NCBI GenBank assembly: GCA_002348585.1
Contig: DEBO01000164.1
Coordinates: 1 to 11,569, forward strand
Length of the DNA: 11,569 bases
Direction of reading: 5' to 3'
From: Alphaproteobacteria bacterium UBA2954
Lineage (GTDB): Bacteria > Pseudomonadota > Alphaproteobacteria > Puniceispirillales > Puniceispirillaceae
Positions 1-7,740 of the stretch are shown here, piece after piece. A program made the translations under genes and the position numbers. A model generated the notes under the pieces. That model saw only the letters and a program-made list of their open reading frames with translations, had not been told where the DNA came from and searched no databases. Position 1 is the first letter of the stretch. Each line of letters starts with the position of its first letter.

Positions 1-1265
1 AGAACTGAAGGATGATCCATCAGAACATTATCGACCTCCAATGGCGATATTTTTTCTCCACCGCGGTTTATAATCTCTTTCAACCGGCCTGTAATTTTAA
101 GGTAACCTTCTGCATCAAAATATCCCTGATCACCGGTTCTGAACCAACCACCTGTAAAACTGGTTGTATTGGCTTCCAGATTATTTTCATAACCTGGAGT
201 CACATTATCCCCTTTAATGCAGACCTCTCCTTCTTTACCTTGCGGTTGAGCCTCGCCTTCAGAATCAAGAATACAAACCTCAGGTGACGTCGCGATCCCC
301 ACAAACCCAGCCTTCTGGCGCCCTGCCCCAAGCGGATTTGATGTCATCTGGTGGGCTGCTTCTGTCATGCCGTAAGCTTCAATAACTGGGCAACCAAAAA
401 CAGCAACAAGCTCTTCAAAGACAGCCGGAGGAAGAGATGCTGATGATGAGCGGATAAAACGCAAGCTTAGAGCCTGTGCCTGTGCCGGGTTGCGCTTTGC
501 CCTCAACAATATAGCCTGATGCATTGTCGGCACACCAGAATACCAACTGATTTGTTCCGAAGCGGCGAGCTCCATAAATTTCAACGCATTAAAACCAGCA
601 GTGCAGCAGACAGATGCGCCTTTGCCTATGCTAGCTATCAGCACAGCAATCAGACCGTGAATATGAAATAATGGCATGATGTTCAGACAATGATCATGAT
701 CTCGCAGTTCCAGACTTGCCGCGATATTACGCGCTGAGGCCAGAATATTTTTTTGTAACAAAGGAACCACTTTGGGCCGCGAGGTAGTGCCGGAGGTGTG
801 AAGGACAAGAGCCTCTTGTTCTGTACAGGCGGGCTTTATATCTGCTTCCTCATCAAACAACAAAAACTCACCAGCTGACATGTCTGGTTTAACCCTCGCT
901 TCTGCTACAGGAATGTTTAAAGCTGCAGCGGCCTGGCGAACTGGATTATCGCTACCTTGCTCAACAATTACCAGTGCAGGTGACAGATCAGAAAGATAAA
1001 ATTCGTATTCATTCCTCTTGTAGTTAGGGTTCAGCGGGGCTGCTGACATATAGCTGGCAACAGCCAAAAATGATGAAGCCATTTCTGGGCCATTTGGCAG
1101 CACAATGGCGACCCTGTGTGAGGCGTGCAAGCCTTGCCCCGCTAGTTGCCGCCCAATCGTATCGACATGGCGACGCAACTGGACATAGTTCAGTGGCTGC
1201 CGGGTTGGAGCGCTCAACGCAATGGCTGAATCAGCCCCTTTATCAAGAAGCGATCTTAACGTCAT
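1..1265 (-). CDS. Acyl-CoA ligase of the oxalate-CoA ligase (AAE3/Pcs60-like) type, 3' end outside window
   Basis: AMP-forming ligase of the ANL superfamily: it activates a carboxylic acid with ATP to an acyl-adenylate and transfers the acyl group to CoA. The minus strand is open without interruption for 421 codons plus 2 bases up to the left edge. The ATG at 1265-1263 is preceded at 8-nt spacing by AGG (1277-1275). Visible motifs: the phosphate-binding loop TSGTTSRPK (about residues 157-165), YGMTEAAHQMTSNPL (298-312), and FRTGDQGYFDAEGYLKITGR leading into NRGGEKISPLEVD (376-412). The 'TTSRPK' form of the loop, the MTEAAHQMTSNPL stretch and the 'WYSGVPTMHQ' segment (241-250) are typical of plant AAE3, yeast Pcs60 and related bacterial oxalyl-CoA synthetases. 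Family members are about 500 residues, so roughly 80, including the C-terminal catalytic lysine region, are missing. Family is confident; oxalate as substrate is inference, since no oxalyl-CoA decarboxylase or formyl-CoA transferase gene is visible. Confidence 0.9.
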   Translation of the reverse strand, partial: MTLRSLLDKGADSAIALSAPTRQPLNYVQLRRHVDTIGRQLAGQGLHASHRVAIVLPNGPEMASSFLAVASYMSAAPLNPNYKRNEYEFYLSDLSPALVIVEQGSDNPVRQAAAALNIPVAEARVKPDMSAGEFLLFDEEADIKPACTEQEALVLHTSGTTSRPKVVPLLQKNILASARNIAASLELRDHDHCLNIMPLFHIHGLIAVLIASIGKGASVCCTAGFNALKFMELAASEQISWYSGVPTMHQAILLRAKRNPAQAQALSLRFIRSSSASLPPAVFEELVAVFGCPVIEAYGMTEAAHQMTSNPLGAGRQKAGFVGIATSPEVCILDSEGEAQPQGKEGEVCIKGDNVTPGYENNLEANTTSFTGGWFRTGDQGYFDAEGYLKITGRLKEIINRGGEKISPLEVDNVLMDHPSV

Positions 1266-1279
1266 ATTAATTTACCTGC

Positions 1280-1379
1280 ATCTGAACTTAAGGATCTTCA
1301 TGTATTTGGTTTTGCAAACAACTTATGGGATAGGCCACCAAAACCACTCTTCACAGCTGTTGCCCTTATCTGAACTTAA
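1280..1379. repeat. 12-base direct repeat upstream of the acyl-CoA ligase gene
   Basis: The sequence ATCTGAACTTAA occurs at 1280-1291 and again, identical, at 1368-1379, with 88 bases between the start points. The first copy lies just upstream of the ligase ribosome-binding site. The second overlaps the stop codon of the broken small frame at 1376-1723. Two identical 12-mers this close in a promoter region could be binding sites for a regulator of the ligase gene, or the scar of a small duplication. The repeat is seen directly; the regulatory role is speculative. Confidence 0.4.
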
Positions 1380-1723
1380 TCTTTACTTAATAAATTGCGC
1401 TTGCTGTTCATAAATTCAAGAACGTTCTGCAGTGTACTAGGCCTATCCACCACCTGATACCCACTCATGTTAACAAGCTTTCCAACACCAACCGAACCAT
1501 AATAAACCGGTGAAGCGAGCGTTATACCATTTGCCAATGGACGCAGAAAAACAGCACCCAACTCAACCACATTAGGCGACGGAATAATTGAAGCAAGCCA
1601 AGGCGATCCTCCAGTTTTTATAATATCATAGAACCAATGCCGTGGGGCTAACCCTTCTTAACGATTGATGAAGAGGTATTTTCTATCATGGACGCCAGCC
1701 CACCGCATCTTCAATTTTTGCAT
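1376..1723 (-). pseudogene. Possible decayed small gene or gene remnant with in-frame stop, unrecognised
   Basis: From an ATG at 1723-1721 a minus-strand frame reads 21 codons (beginning MQKLKMRWAG) to a TAA at 1660-1658. It then stays open in the same frame for 93 more codons to a TAA at 1378-1376. The second part contains protein-like segments such as RHWFYDIIKTGGSPWLASII and ends SKRNLLSKD. The only plausible internal start is a GTG at 1570, which gives 64 residues and has no good ribosome-binding site. I do not recognise the product. A same-frame continuation across one nonsense codon suggests a gene remnant, but the frame is short enough to be open by chance. It is separated from the ligase by about 110 bases and lies upstream of it on the same strand. 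Confidence 0.3.
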
Positions 1724-2031
1724 ATTTAAAATGACCGAAGCTCCTACATGGACGAAACTACGGTAAGGTAGGGAGGCTTACGAACAAGCGCAATGATCAC
1801 AATAACCAACCTTCATTGCTGCGCTGCAAATCCATAGGGCGTTGCTCACATAATAAGGCCTCAGCATGCCTATGCACATGTCGATCCACATCACATTACA
1901 CTTACGATACAACTACATGAAGTATATGGCAAATCTTTTCTGCCTATATATTGTAGATTGGCAGTGTTACGGTGTTTTTGTTAACCTGATGGGAATTTGG
2001 GTCGTTTTTCCAAGTTGAAAATTTTATGTGC

Positions 2032-2061
2032 TTGAGAACAGACACCCAAGCAGCTTACTAT
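2032..2061 (+). promoter_or_regulatory. Candidate sigma70-type promoter for the Sel1-repeat gene
   Basis: TTGAGA (2032-2037; five of six matches to TTGACA) and TACTAT (2056-2061; four of six matches to TATAAT) are separated by 18 bases. They lie about 38 bases before the ATG at 2099. A weak ribosome-binding site, GGGA at 2088-2091, sits 7 bases before the ATG. This was assigned from consensus similarity alone. Confidence 0.4.
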
Positions 2062-2098
2062 CTAGGTTTATATCAATACGTCTGTACGGGACATCCGC

Positions 2099-5000
2099 AT
2101 GTTGAACACGTTTAAATTTTTGGTTGTCCTAACGGTTATTCTATTTATCTCTGATCTTAATGCCAATTCCTTTCAGGACGGCAAAAACGCCGAACGCAAT
2201 GGAAACTACAAAAAAGCCTTTGATATTTGGCTGCAATTAAGTCAGAAAGGAGATTCTTCAGCCCAGACTGGCCTCGCTTTTCTGTATAAACACGGACAGG
2301 GTGTTAAACGCGATATGGACCAAGCAATTAACTGGTTCAAAGAGGCGGCGGCAAGGGGTAATGCTGATGCTCAGGATATGATGGGCCTATTTTATTACAG
2401 TGGAAAAGGGGTCAAGCGGGATTCTTCTGTGGCAGCAAAGTATTACCTTATGGCTGCAGAACAAGGTCATGTCGACAGCCAATTTATGCTCGCTTCTCTT
2501 TACCAAAGAGGTGAAGGTGTCGAACAAAACATAACTGAAGCCGCTCGCTGGTTTAAAGCAGCCGCTATTCAGGGTGACAAAATAGCATTATCCAGTTTAA
2601 TGGGACTTCATTTAAATGAGCTTAATGTAGGTAAAGAATTTTCAAAGTGGCTCGAAAATTATCAAAGATCTTCCGAAATAACTGATGTTGACCCACAATT
2701 TCATCTTGGGCAGCTCTATCATGAAGGCCGCGGCGTCATTCAAGATTTTTCACTTGCCGCGGAACTTTATCGACAGGCAGCTGAAAAGGGGAATAAAGAG
2801 GCCCAATTTGGGCTAGCAACATTATATAAGAACGGAGATGGGCTGCCGAAGGATATTGAAAAGGCAATTTTTTGGTTTGAGAGGGCGGCCTCGGGCGGAC
2901 ATTTAAATGCAATGTCAACTCTTGCGTCCGCTTACGACAACGGCATTGGTGTAAACCAAAATGATAAGGCAGCCAGTTACTGGCAACAAGAGGGAGCTCT
3001 TGGAGGCGACATCGAAGCACAATATTTAACAGGAAATCGATATGAAGCAGGCATAGGTTTCACAAAGAATTATGTAAAAGCTTTTAGATTCTACGAACTC
3101 GCTGCTGAGAAAAAACATGTTAAGGCTAGTTTTAAGTTAGGACAATTTTATGAGCAAGGCATCGGGACAGGTGAAAACTACAGGCAAGCTGCAAAATGGT
3201 ATTTGCAGTCCGCTAATTCTGATTATGGGCCAGCACAGGCATCTATAGGGCGGTTGTATTTTTTGGGCAGAGGCGTAGAGAAAAACATGCTTCAAGCTCA
3301 AAGATATTTAAAAATCGCTTCTGAAAAAGGTGATGCTATCTCCCAATATCTATTAGCAGAAATATTCTCATCAGGAATTGGCATTTCTCAAGATAAAGCG
3401 CGAGCTGCCCATTTATATAAGCAAAGTGCAGATCAAGCATATGCACCTGCACAATATAGGCTAGGCCAAGCTTATGAAGCTGGAGGGGGTGTGAAGCAGG
3501 ATAATGAGCTTGCGCTGAATTATTTCAGATTAGCTGCCGAGCAAGGTCTAGCAGCTGCTCAGATCAAAATAGCTAAAATTTATGAAAATGGAAAAGAGAT
3601 AAAAGCTGAGTTATCGACTGCTGCGAAATGGTACGAAAAAGCAGCAAAGCAGGGCATTATGGATGCGCAAATTTGGATGGGATTTGCACATAAGACAGGC
3701 ACGACCGTCAAACGCGACCCAAACTTATCTGCTGAATGGTTTTTGCTGGCCGCCAATCAGGGCGATGCTATCTCGCAATATGAAACAGGCGTGGCCTATG
3801 AGTCAGGAACAGGGCTCGACACGAATATTGCTGAAGCGATGTTCTGGTATGAGAAAGCGGCTGAGCAAAATCATATAGAATCGCAATATCGAATTGGCAG
3901 GGGATATTTGGACGGCAGAGGGGTAAACCAAAAAGATAAAGCTAGCTTTATCTGGCTGCGTATGGCAGCTGATCAGGGGCATAAACAAGCCGCCCGCTAT
4001 CTTGGGGACCTGCTGCGCGCAGGCAGAGGCACCGAAATCGATACTGCCAAAGCTGTCAGCTATTACCGGCTGGCAGCAGACGCGAATATTATGGAAGCTC
4101 AATATCAGCTAGCTAAAATTATTAGTGCCAAAGGAGCATCAGAGGCTGATATTGACGAAGCCATTATACTCTTTGACAAGGCTGCGCAACAAGGGGATGC
4201 AAGATCTCAGCTTGTTTTGGGCATCTATTATGATGAGGGAAGCGTCATTCCTGCGGACAAACACCGGGCGGAGGATTATCTAATTATGGCAGCCCTGCAA
4301 GGGGTTGAGGAAGCACAATTTAGGCTAGCCCAAATATACAACAGCGGTGTAATTGAGAATAAAACCGCAGTAGATGCTTTTCCTTTTTATGAAGCAGCAG
4401 CAAATCAAGGGCATGTTGGCGCTCATTACTTTCTTGCCAGACTTTATGATACTGGCAGAGGCACAGCCCAGAATCACACCTTAGCTGTTCACTACTATAA
4501 ACTTCCAGCCAAAAAGCTCTATCTGGATGCAAACTGGCGACTAGGCGTTTTAGCAAGGGACGGTCTTGGAATGGCTTCAAATGTTCAGGAGATGGAGCGT
4601 CTATTCCTTATAGCTTCTCGTCAGGGTGATGTCCGTGCCCAACTCGCTCTTGGTAAAGCTTATCGAAGCGGAAAATTTCTGGAACAGAATTATAAAAAGG
4701 CAATTTCTTTCCTGAGCCTTGCTATTAAACAGCAGGATAGAGAAGCACAATTTGTTTTGGGCCAGATGCGCATGCGGGGTGAAGGTGGCGATGTAAACCC
4801 TGAAGATGCAATCTTAAACTTTAGGGAGGCAGCTAATAATGGGCATATGCTAGCTCAGTTTACATTGGCTGAGATGCTGCATTGGGGCAACCTTATCAAA
4901 AAGGATATAAAAGAGGCTGCTTATTTTTATGAACAAGCCGCACTGCAGGGTCATATGCTTTCTCAGTATAGAACTGCGATGTTTTATGAACAAGGACAGG

Positions 5001-5509
5001 CTGGTATTCAAGAGCGTGCTCGTGCGGCAAAATTTTACGAACTGTCTGCAAAACAGGGGCATATTCCGTCCCAATATAATCTAGCCCTGTTGCTTGAAAA
5101 TGGTTTAGGCGTTCCAACGGACATGTCAAAAGCTGCCTTTTGGTATCAACAAGCCTCGGACAGAGGAGATATAAACGCACAGTATGCTCTAGGTTTGATG
5201 TATGAGGCTGGCCGCGGCGTATCCCAAAGCTATAAAAAGGCAGCATCATTATATCTAGCTGCTGCTGAAAATGGGCATATTGAATCACAGGTAAATCTTG
5301 GCGTAGTGTTCGTTAAAGGTGAAAGCTCCATTCAGAACTATATTCAAGCTCATATGTGGTTCAATATAGCTGGTTCGCAGGGCAGCAGAGTTGCACTCAA
5401 CTATCGCGACCAGATTGCTAAGCAAATGGTGCCGCAGGACATTTCCAAAGCTCAGCAATTAGCTCAATCCTGTGTTTTACAGAATTATATAGGCTGCAGC
5501 CCACTGTAG
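2099..5509 (+). CDS. Exported protein built of 29 tandem 36-residue Sel1-like (TPR-type) repeats
   Basis: A 1136-residue protein. Residues 1-22 look like a signal peptide: one Lys at position 6, a hydrophobic core VVLTVILFI, and a likely cut after DLNA. A half-repeat (about 24-57) leads into 29 contiguous Sel1-like units from residue 58 to 1101. Each is exactly 36 residues with the pattern xLGxxYxxGxGVxxDxxxAxxWYxxAAxxGxxxAQx. Unit 4 (166-201) and units around 18-20 and 23-25 are most degenerate. Residues 1102-1136 form a capping tail (MVPQDISKAQQLAQ) ending in a Cys-x7-Cys pair (C1125, C1133) that could form a disulfide outside the cytoplasm. Sel1 arrays fold into alpha-alpha superhelices that bind proteins; exported examples act in exopolysaccharide regulation, envelope assembly or host interaction (ExoR, AlgK, LpnE, EsiB). 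No enzymatic domain is visible and the partner is unknown. The gene is monocistronic by context and appears somewhat more A+T-rich than typA. The Sel1 assignment is firm; secretion is likely; the role is unknown. Confidence 0.95.
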   Translation: MLNTFKFLVVLTVILFISDLNANSFQDGKNAERNGNYKKAFDIWLQLSQKGDSSAQTGLAFLYKHGQGVKRDMDQAINWFKEAAARGNADAQDMMGLFYYSGKGVKRDSSVAAKYYLMAAEQGHVDSQFMLASLYQRGEGVEQNITEAARWFKAAAIQGDKIALSSLMGLHLNELNVGKEFSKWLENYQRSSEITDVDPQFHLGQLYHEGRGVIQDFSLAAELYRQAAEKGNKEAQFGLATLYKNGDGLPKDIEKAIFWFERAASGGHLNAMSTLASAYDNGIGVNQNDKAASYWQQEGALGGDIEAQYLTGNRYEAGIGFTKNYVKAFRFYELAAEKKHVKASFKLGQFYEQGIGTGENYRQAAKWYLQSANSDYGPAQASIGRLYFLGRGVEKNMLQAQRYLKIASEKGDAISQYLLAEIFSSGIGISQDKARAAHLYKQSADQAYAPAQYRLGQAYEAGGGVKQDNELALNYFRLAAEQGLAAAQIKIAKIYENGKEIKAELSTAAKWYEKAAKQGIMDAQIWMGFAHKTGTTVKRDPNLSAEWFLLAANQGDAISQYETGVAYESGTGLDTNIAEAMFWYEKAAEQNHIESQYRIGRGYLDGRGVNQKDKASFIWLRMAADQGHKQAARYLGDLLRAGRGTEIDTAKAVSYYRLAADANIMEAQYQLAKIISAKGASEADIDEAIILFDKAAQQGDARSQLVLGIYYDEGSVIPADKHRAEDYLIMAALQGVEEAQFRLAQIYNSGVIENKTAVDAFPFYEAAANQGHVGAHYFLARLYDTGRGTAQNHTLAVHYYKLPAKKLYLDANWRLGVLARDGLGMASNVQEMERLFLIASRQGDVRAQLALGKAYRSGKFLEQNYKKAISFLSLAIKQQDREAQFVLGQMRMRGEGGDVNPEDAILNFREAANNGHMLAQFTLAEMLHWGNLIKKDIKEAAYFYEQAALQGHMLSQYRTAMFYEQGQAGIQERARAAKFYELSAKQGHIPSQYNLALLLENGLGVPTDMSKAAFWYQQASDRGDINAQYALGLMYEAGRGVSQSYKKAASLYLAAAENGHIESQVNLGVVFVKGESSIQNYIQAHMWFNIAGSQGSRVALNYRDQIAKQMVPQDISKAQQLAQSCVLQNYIGCSPL

Positions 5510-5846
5510 CCAGTCATTCGAATTTTATCGTAACAAATTGCGCTTAAATTAGCGTCGCTTTTTTCGTTTCTTTCTCTGCCTTGTAATCAATTTAACCTGA
5601 CCCTGGGTCAAAACAGCGTAGGCATAAACAATCGCCTGCTAGGTCGAACCCACCCGTCATATTTGGCAGCTTCATGCACCAGCAGTGCCGATCAGCTGAA
5701 GACCCACAACGAAATTGGGTGCCTCAATTTTTGCATCTGCCCCCTCGCCCCTCAGGCCTTTATAAATTTAATCTGCTAGGAAACAGAGAAATATGCCTGA
5801 CCTGCCTGTTTTTGAGTGATAAGCGACAGACCAAAACAGCCGGAAC
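5510..5846. other. Intergenic region between convergent Sel1-repeat gene and typA
   Basis: About 337 bases lying downstream of both flanking genes, which converge. It contains the weak terminator at 5540-5564, a 13-base palindrome TGACCC-T-GGGTCA at 5598-5610, and a small ACCCA/TGGGT hairpin (5702-5706 with 5716-5720) followed by six T at 5726-5731. On the minus strand a 31-codon open stretch (5767-5672) ends with NFVVGLQLIGTAGA and has no good start; it could be the tail of a lost gene or chance. No tRNA or other RNA gene could be recognised, and no clear terminator for typA is visible. Confidence 0.6.
5540..5564 (+). terminator. Weak candidate terminator after the Sel1-repeat gene
   Basis: CGCT (5541-5544) pairs with AGCG (5551-5554), with a possible extra G-T pair (5540/5555). 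After CGC, a run of six T follows at 5559-5564. It starts 31 bases after the stop codon, which is a sensible place. The stem is short, so termination here is plausible but not certain. Confidence 0.35.
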
Positions 5847-7670
5847 TTAGGTATCCTGGCCAGCACGGGCTGCTCGTTTGCGCTCATGCGGATTTAGATA
5901 GCGTTTTCGTAAACGGAGCGAACCTGGGGTCACTTCAACGAGTTCGTCCGGGTTGATATAGGCCATCATATCCTCAAGGGACAGACGCCGTGGGGGCACT
6001 AGAAGAATGGCATCATCAGAGCCTGACGCACGCACATTTGTTAGCTTTTTGCCTTTCAGGACATTTACTCCCAAATCATTATCTCGATTATGCTCACCCA
6101 CAACCATGCCTTCATAAACCTTATCCTGCGGATTGACAAACATAACGCCTCTGTCCTGCAGATTAAACAGTGCATAGGCAACAGCCTGCCCTGTTTCAGT
6201 TGAAATCAATGCGCCATTTCGCCGTCCTGTTATATCCCCTTTATACGGGGAATAGCCGTGAAACACCCTGTTCAGAACGCCTGTACCCCGCGTTTCCGTC
6301 AGAAACTTTCCCTGAAATCCGATTAGGCCGCGGGATGGGGCAAGAAACAACAGGCGTGTCTTACCTGCTGTTGACGTCCGCATATCCAGCATCTCTGCCT
6401 TGCGTTGGTTTAGCGCATCAATTACCGGGCTGGCATAATCGGCATCCACATCAATAGTGACTTCTTCTATCGGCTCGCACCTCTTCCCGTCTATAGTCTG
6501 AAACAAAACACGCGGACGCGATACAGTTAGCTCAAAGCCTTCACGGCGCATTGTTTCAATCAGAACGCCAAGCTGCAGCTCGCCCCGGCCACCAATTTCA
6601 AAACTATCCTTGTTGTCACTTTCTGAAAATATGATCGCAACATTTACCTCTGCTTCAGCCAGCAGACGCTGCCTGATCATTGTTGAGGTGACTTTCTTAC
6701 CTTCCCTACCCGCAAAAGGGCTGTCATTTACCGTGATGGTTACAGCCATTGTAGGCGGATCAATGGGGGTGGATGGCATGGGTGTAGTCACAGACGGACT
6801 GGCAATTGTATCGGCAACGGATGCCTTGGCCAGCCCGGCAATACAGACGATGTCTCCTGCTTTTACAGACTCTGCGGGCACACGCTCTGCTCCTTCAAAA
6901 CGCAACAGCTTTGTCAATCGCCCTGTTTCTTTCACCTCGCCATTCAAACTTAAGGCACGCACCGCTTCATTTATGGATGCTGTACCCTGCATCACCCGTC
7001 CGGTCAGGCATCTACCCAGAAACTGATCTGAACCAAGCAGCGTCGCTAGCATCGCAAATGGCGCTGCCAGATCTCCTTCTGGTGCGGGAACATGTGCCAG
7101 AACTTTCTGCATTAATGGGCGCAGAGAAACGCGTTCATCTTCAAGCTGCTCAACACACCAACCATCACGCCCAGATGCGTATAGGATCGGAAAATCGAGC
7201 TGTTCGTCATTTGCGTCCAAAGAGACAAACAGGTCAAACACCTCGTCAATCACCTCATCAGGGCGAGCATCTGACTTGTCAATTTTATTCACAATAACAA
7301 TCGGTCGCAGCCCTTGCGCCAGCGCTTTGCCAAGAACAAATTTCGTTTGTGGCATCGGCCCTTCAGCTGCATCTGTTAGAAGAATAACGCCGTCTGCCAT
7401 ATGTAAAACCCGCTCAACTTCACCTCCAAAATCAGCATGGCCAGGGGTATCAATAATATTAATGCGCACCCCATCCCATAAGACAGAAGTCGGCTTTGCC
7501 AGAATAGTAATACCCCGTTCCTTTTCCAAATCTCCTGAATCCAACAGTCGCTCTTCAACCTTTTGGTTATCACGGAACATACCACTTTGGCGCAGGATTG
7601 AATCAATCAATGTTGTCTTGCCATGGTCAACATGGGCAATGATAGCAATATTCCGCAATTCTTCAGACAT
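5847..7670 (-). CDS. typA: Ribosome-associated translational GTPase TypA/BipA
   Basis: A 607-residue GTPase related to EF-G and LepA. It binds the 70S ribosome, is implicated in 50S subunit assembly, and matters under cold or other stress. GTPase motifs in order: AHVDHGKT (12-19), RGIT (52-55), DTPG (74-77), NKID (128-131) and ASGR (165-168). The C-terminal half has the BipA-specific end ELVEVTPGSLRLRKRYLNP, with a closing stretch that resembles alphaproteobacterial copies. Family members are 605-615 residues, so it is complete. The start was placed at the ATG at 7670-7668 rather than the in-frame GTG at 7694. The ATG puts the first G motif at the family's usual distance from the N terminus and has AGGGA (7685-7681) 10 bases upstream, whereas the GTG has no ribosome-binding site. 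It follows pncA on the same strand after about 70 bases, so it may be read from the same transcript or from its own promoter. Confidence 0.97.
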   Translation of the reverse strand: MSEELRNIAIIAHVDHGKTTLIDSILRQSGMFRDNQKVEERLLDSGDLEKERGITILAKPTSVLWDGVRINIIDTPGHADFGGEVERVLHMADGVILLTDAAEGPMPQTKFVLGKALAQGLRPIVIVNKIDKSDARPDEVIDEVFDLFVSLDANDEQLDFPILYASGRDGWCVEQLEDERVSLRPLMQKVLAHVPAPEGDLAAPFAMLATLLGSDQFLGRCLTGRVMQGTASINEAVRALSLNGEVKETGRLTKLLRFEGAERVPAESVKAGDIVCIAGLAKASVADTIASPSVTTPMPSTPIDPPTMAVTITVNDSPFAGREGKKVTSTMIRQRLLAEAEVNVAIIFSESDNKDSFEIGGRGELQLGVLIETMRREGFELTVSRPRVLFQTIDGKRCEPIEEVTIDVDADYASPVIDALNQRKAEMLDMRTSTAGKTRLLFLAPSRGLIGFQGKFLTETRGTGVLNRVFHGYSPYKGDITGRRNGALISTETGQAVAYALFNLQDRGVMFVNPQDKVYEGMVVGEHNRDNDLGVNVLKGKKLTNVRASGSDDAILLVPPRRLSLEDMMAYINPDELVEVTPGSLRLRKRYLNPHERKRAARAGQDT

Positions 7671-7680
7671 CTGAATTAAA

Positions 7681-7685
7681 TCCCT
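7681..7685 (-). promoter_or_regulatory. Ribosome-binding site that fixes the typA start
   Basis: The minus-strand AGGGA lies 10 bases before the ATG at 7670. It lies inside the 8-codon extension that would result from the GTG at 7694, so it argues for the shorter protein. Confidence 0.6.
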
Positions 7686-7687
7686 AA

Positions 7688-7735
7688 CTGTCACTGAAAC
7701 ATTGAAATAAAAAGAGCAGGCAAAGATGACAGCCT
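7688..7735 (-). other. Inverted repeats in the pncA-typA gap (weak terminator or leader structure)
   Basis: On the minus strand, CTGTCA (7732-7727) is matched by TGACAG (7693-7688), a 6-base perfect inverted repeat across about 33 bases. Nested within the same region, AGGC (7735-7732) and GCCT (7721-7718) can form a short stem, followed by a run of five T (7713-7709). The two pairings are mutually exclusive because they share base 7732 and the surrounding sequence. This could be a weak terminator after pncA or a structured typA leader. Both stems are short. Confidence 0.25.
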
Positions 7736-7740
7736 AACTA

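Larger units (their letters stand above)
1266..2098. other. Long intergenic region between the ligase and the Sel1-repeat gene
   Basis: About 830 bases without a convincing intact gene. It holds the ligase's upstream region with the 12-base direct repeat, the broken small frame at 1376-1723, and the candidate promoter of the Sel1-repeat gene near 2032-2061. The stretch from roughly 1730 to 2030 shows no tRNA, no CRISPR-type array and no strong hairpin that I can find. The two flanking genes diverge, so both transcription units must start from this region. Confidence 0.7.

Noticed and set aside
4896..5288. Minus-strand open frame of 130 codons within the Sel1-repeat gene.
   Set aside because: It is antisense to a regular protein repeat array; its openness reflects the repeated codon pattern of the real gene.
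2099..5509. Periodic 108-base pattern considered as a tandem DNA repeat or CRISPR-like array.
   Set aside because: The periodicity is at the protein level only; nucleotide units are strongly diverged and there are no identical repeats with spacers.
5598..5610. Perfect palindrome TGACCC-T-GGGTCA, possibly an operator.
   Set aside because: It lies downstream of both flanking genes, where a promoter is not expected, and two or three 6-1-6 palindromes are expected by chance in a window of this size.
5644..5653. Minus-strand GGGTTCGACC resembles a tRNA T-arm loop.
   Set aside because: No matching acceptor stem, anticodon arm or D-arm could be built around it, and the flanking bases do not pair as a T stem.
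6806..7297. Plus-strand open frame of 163 codons.
   Set aside because: It lies wholly antisense to the highly conserved typA gene and its translation has no recognisable domain; it is a shadow frame.
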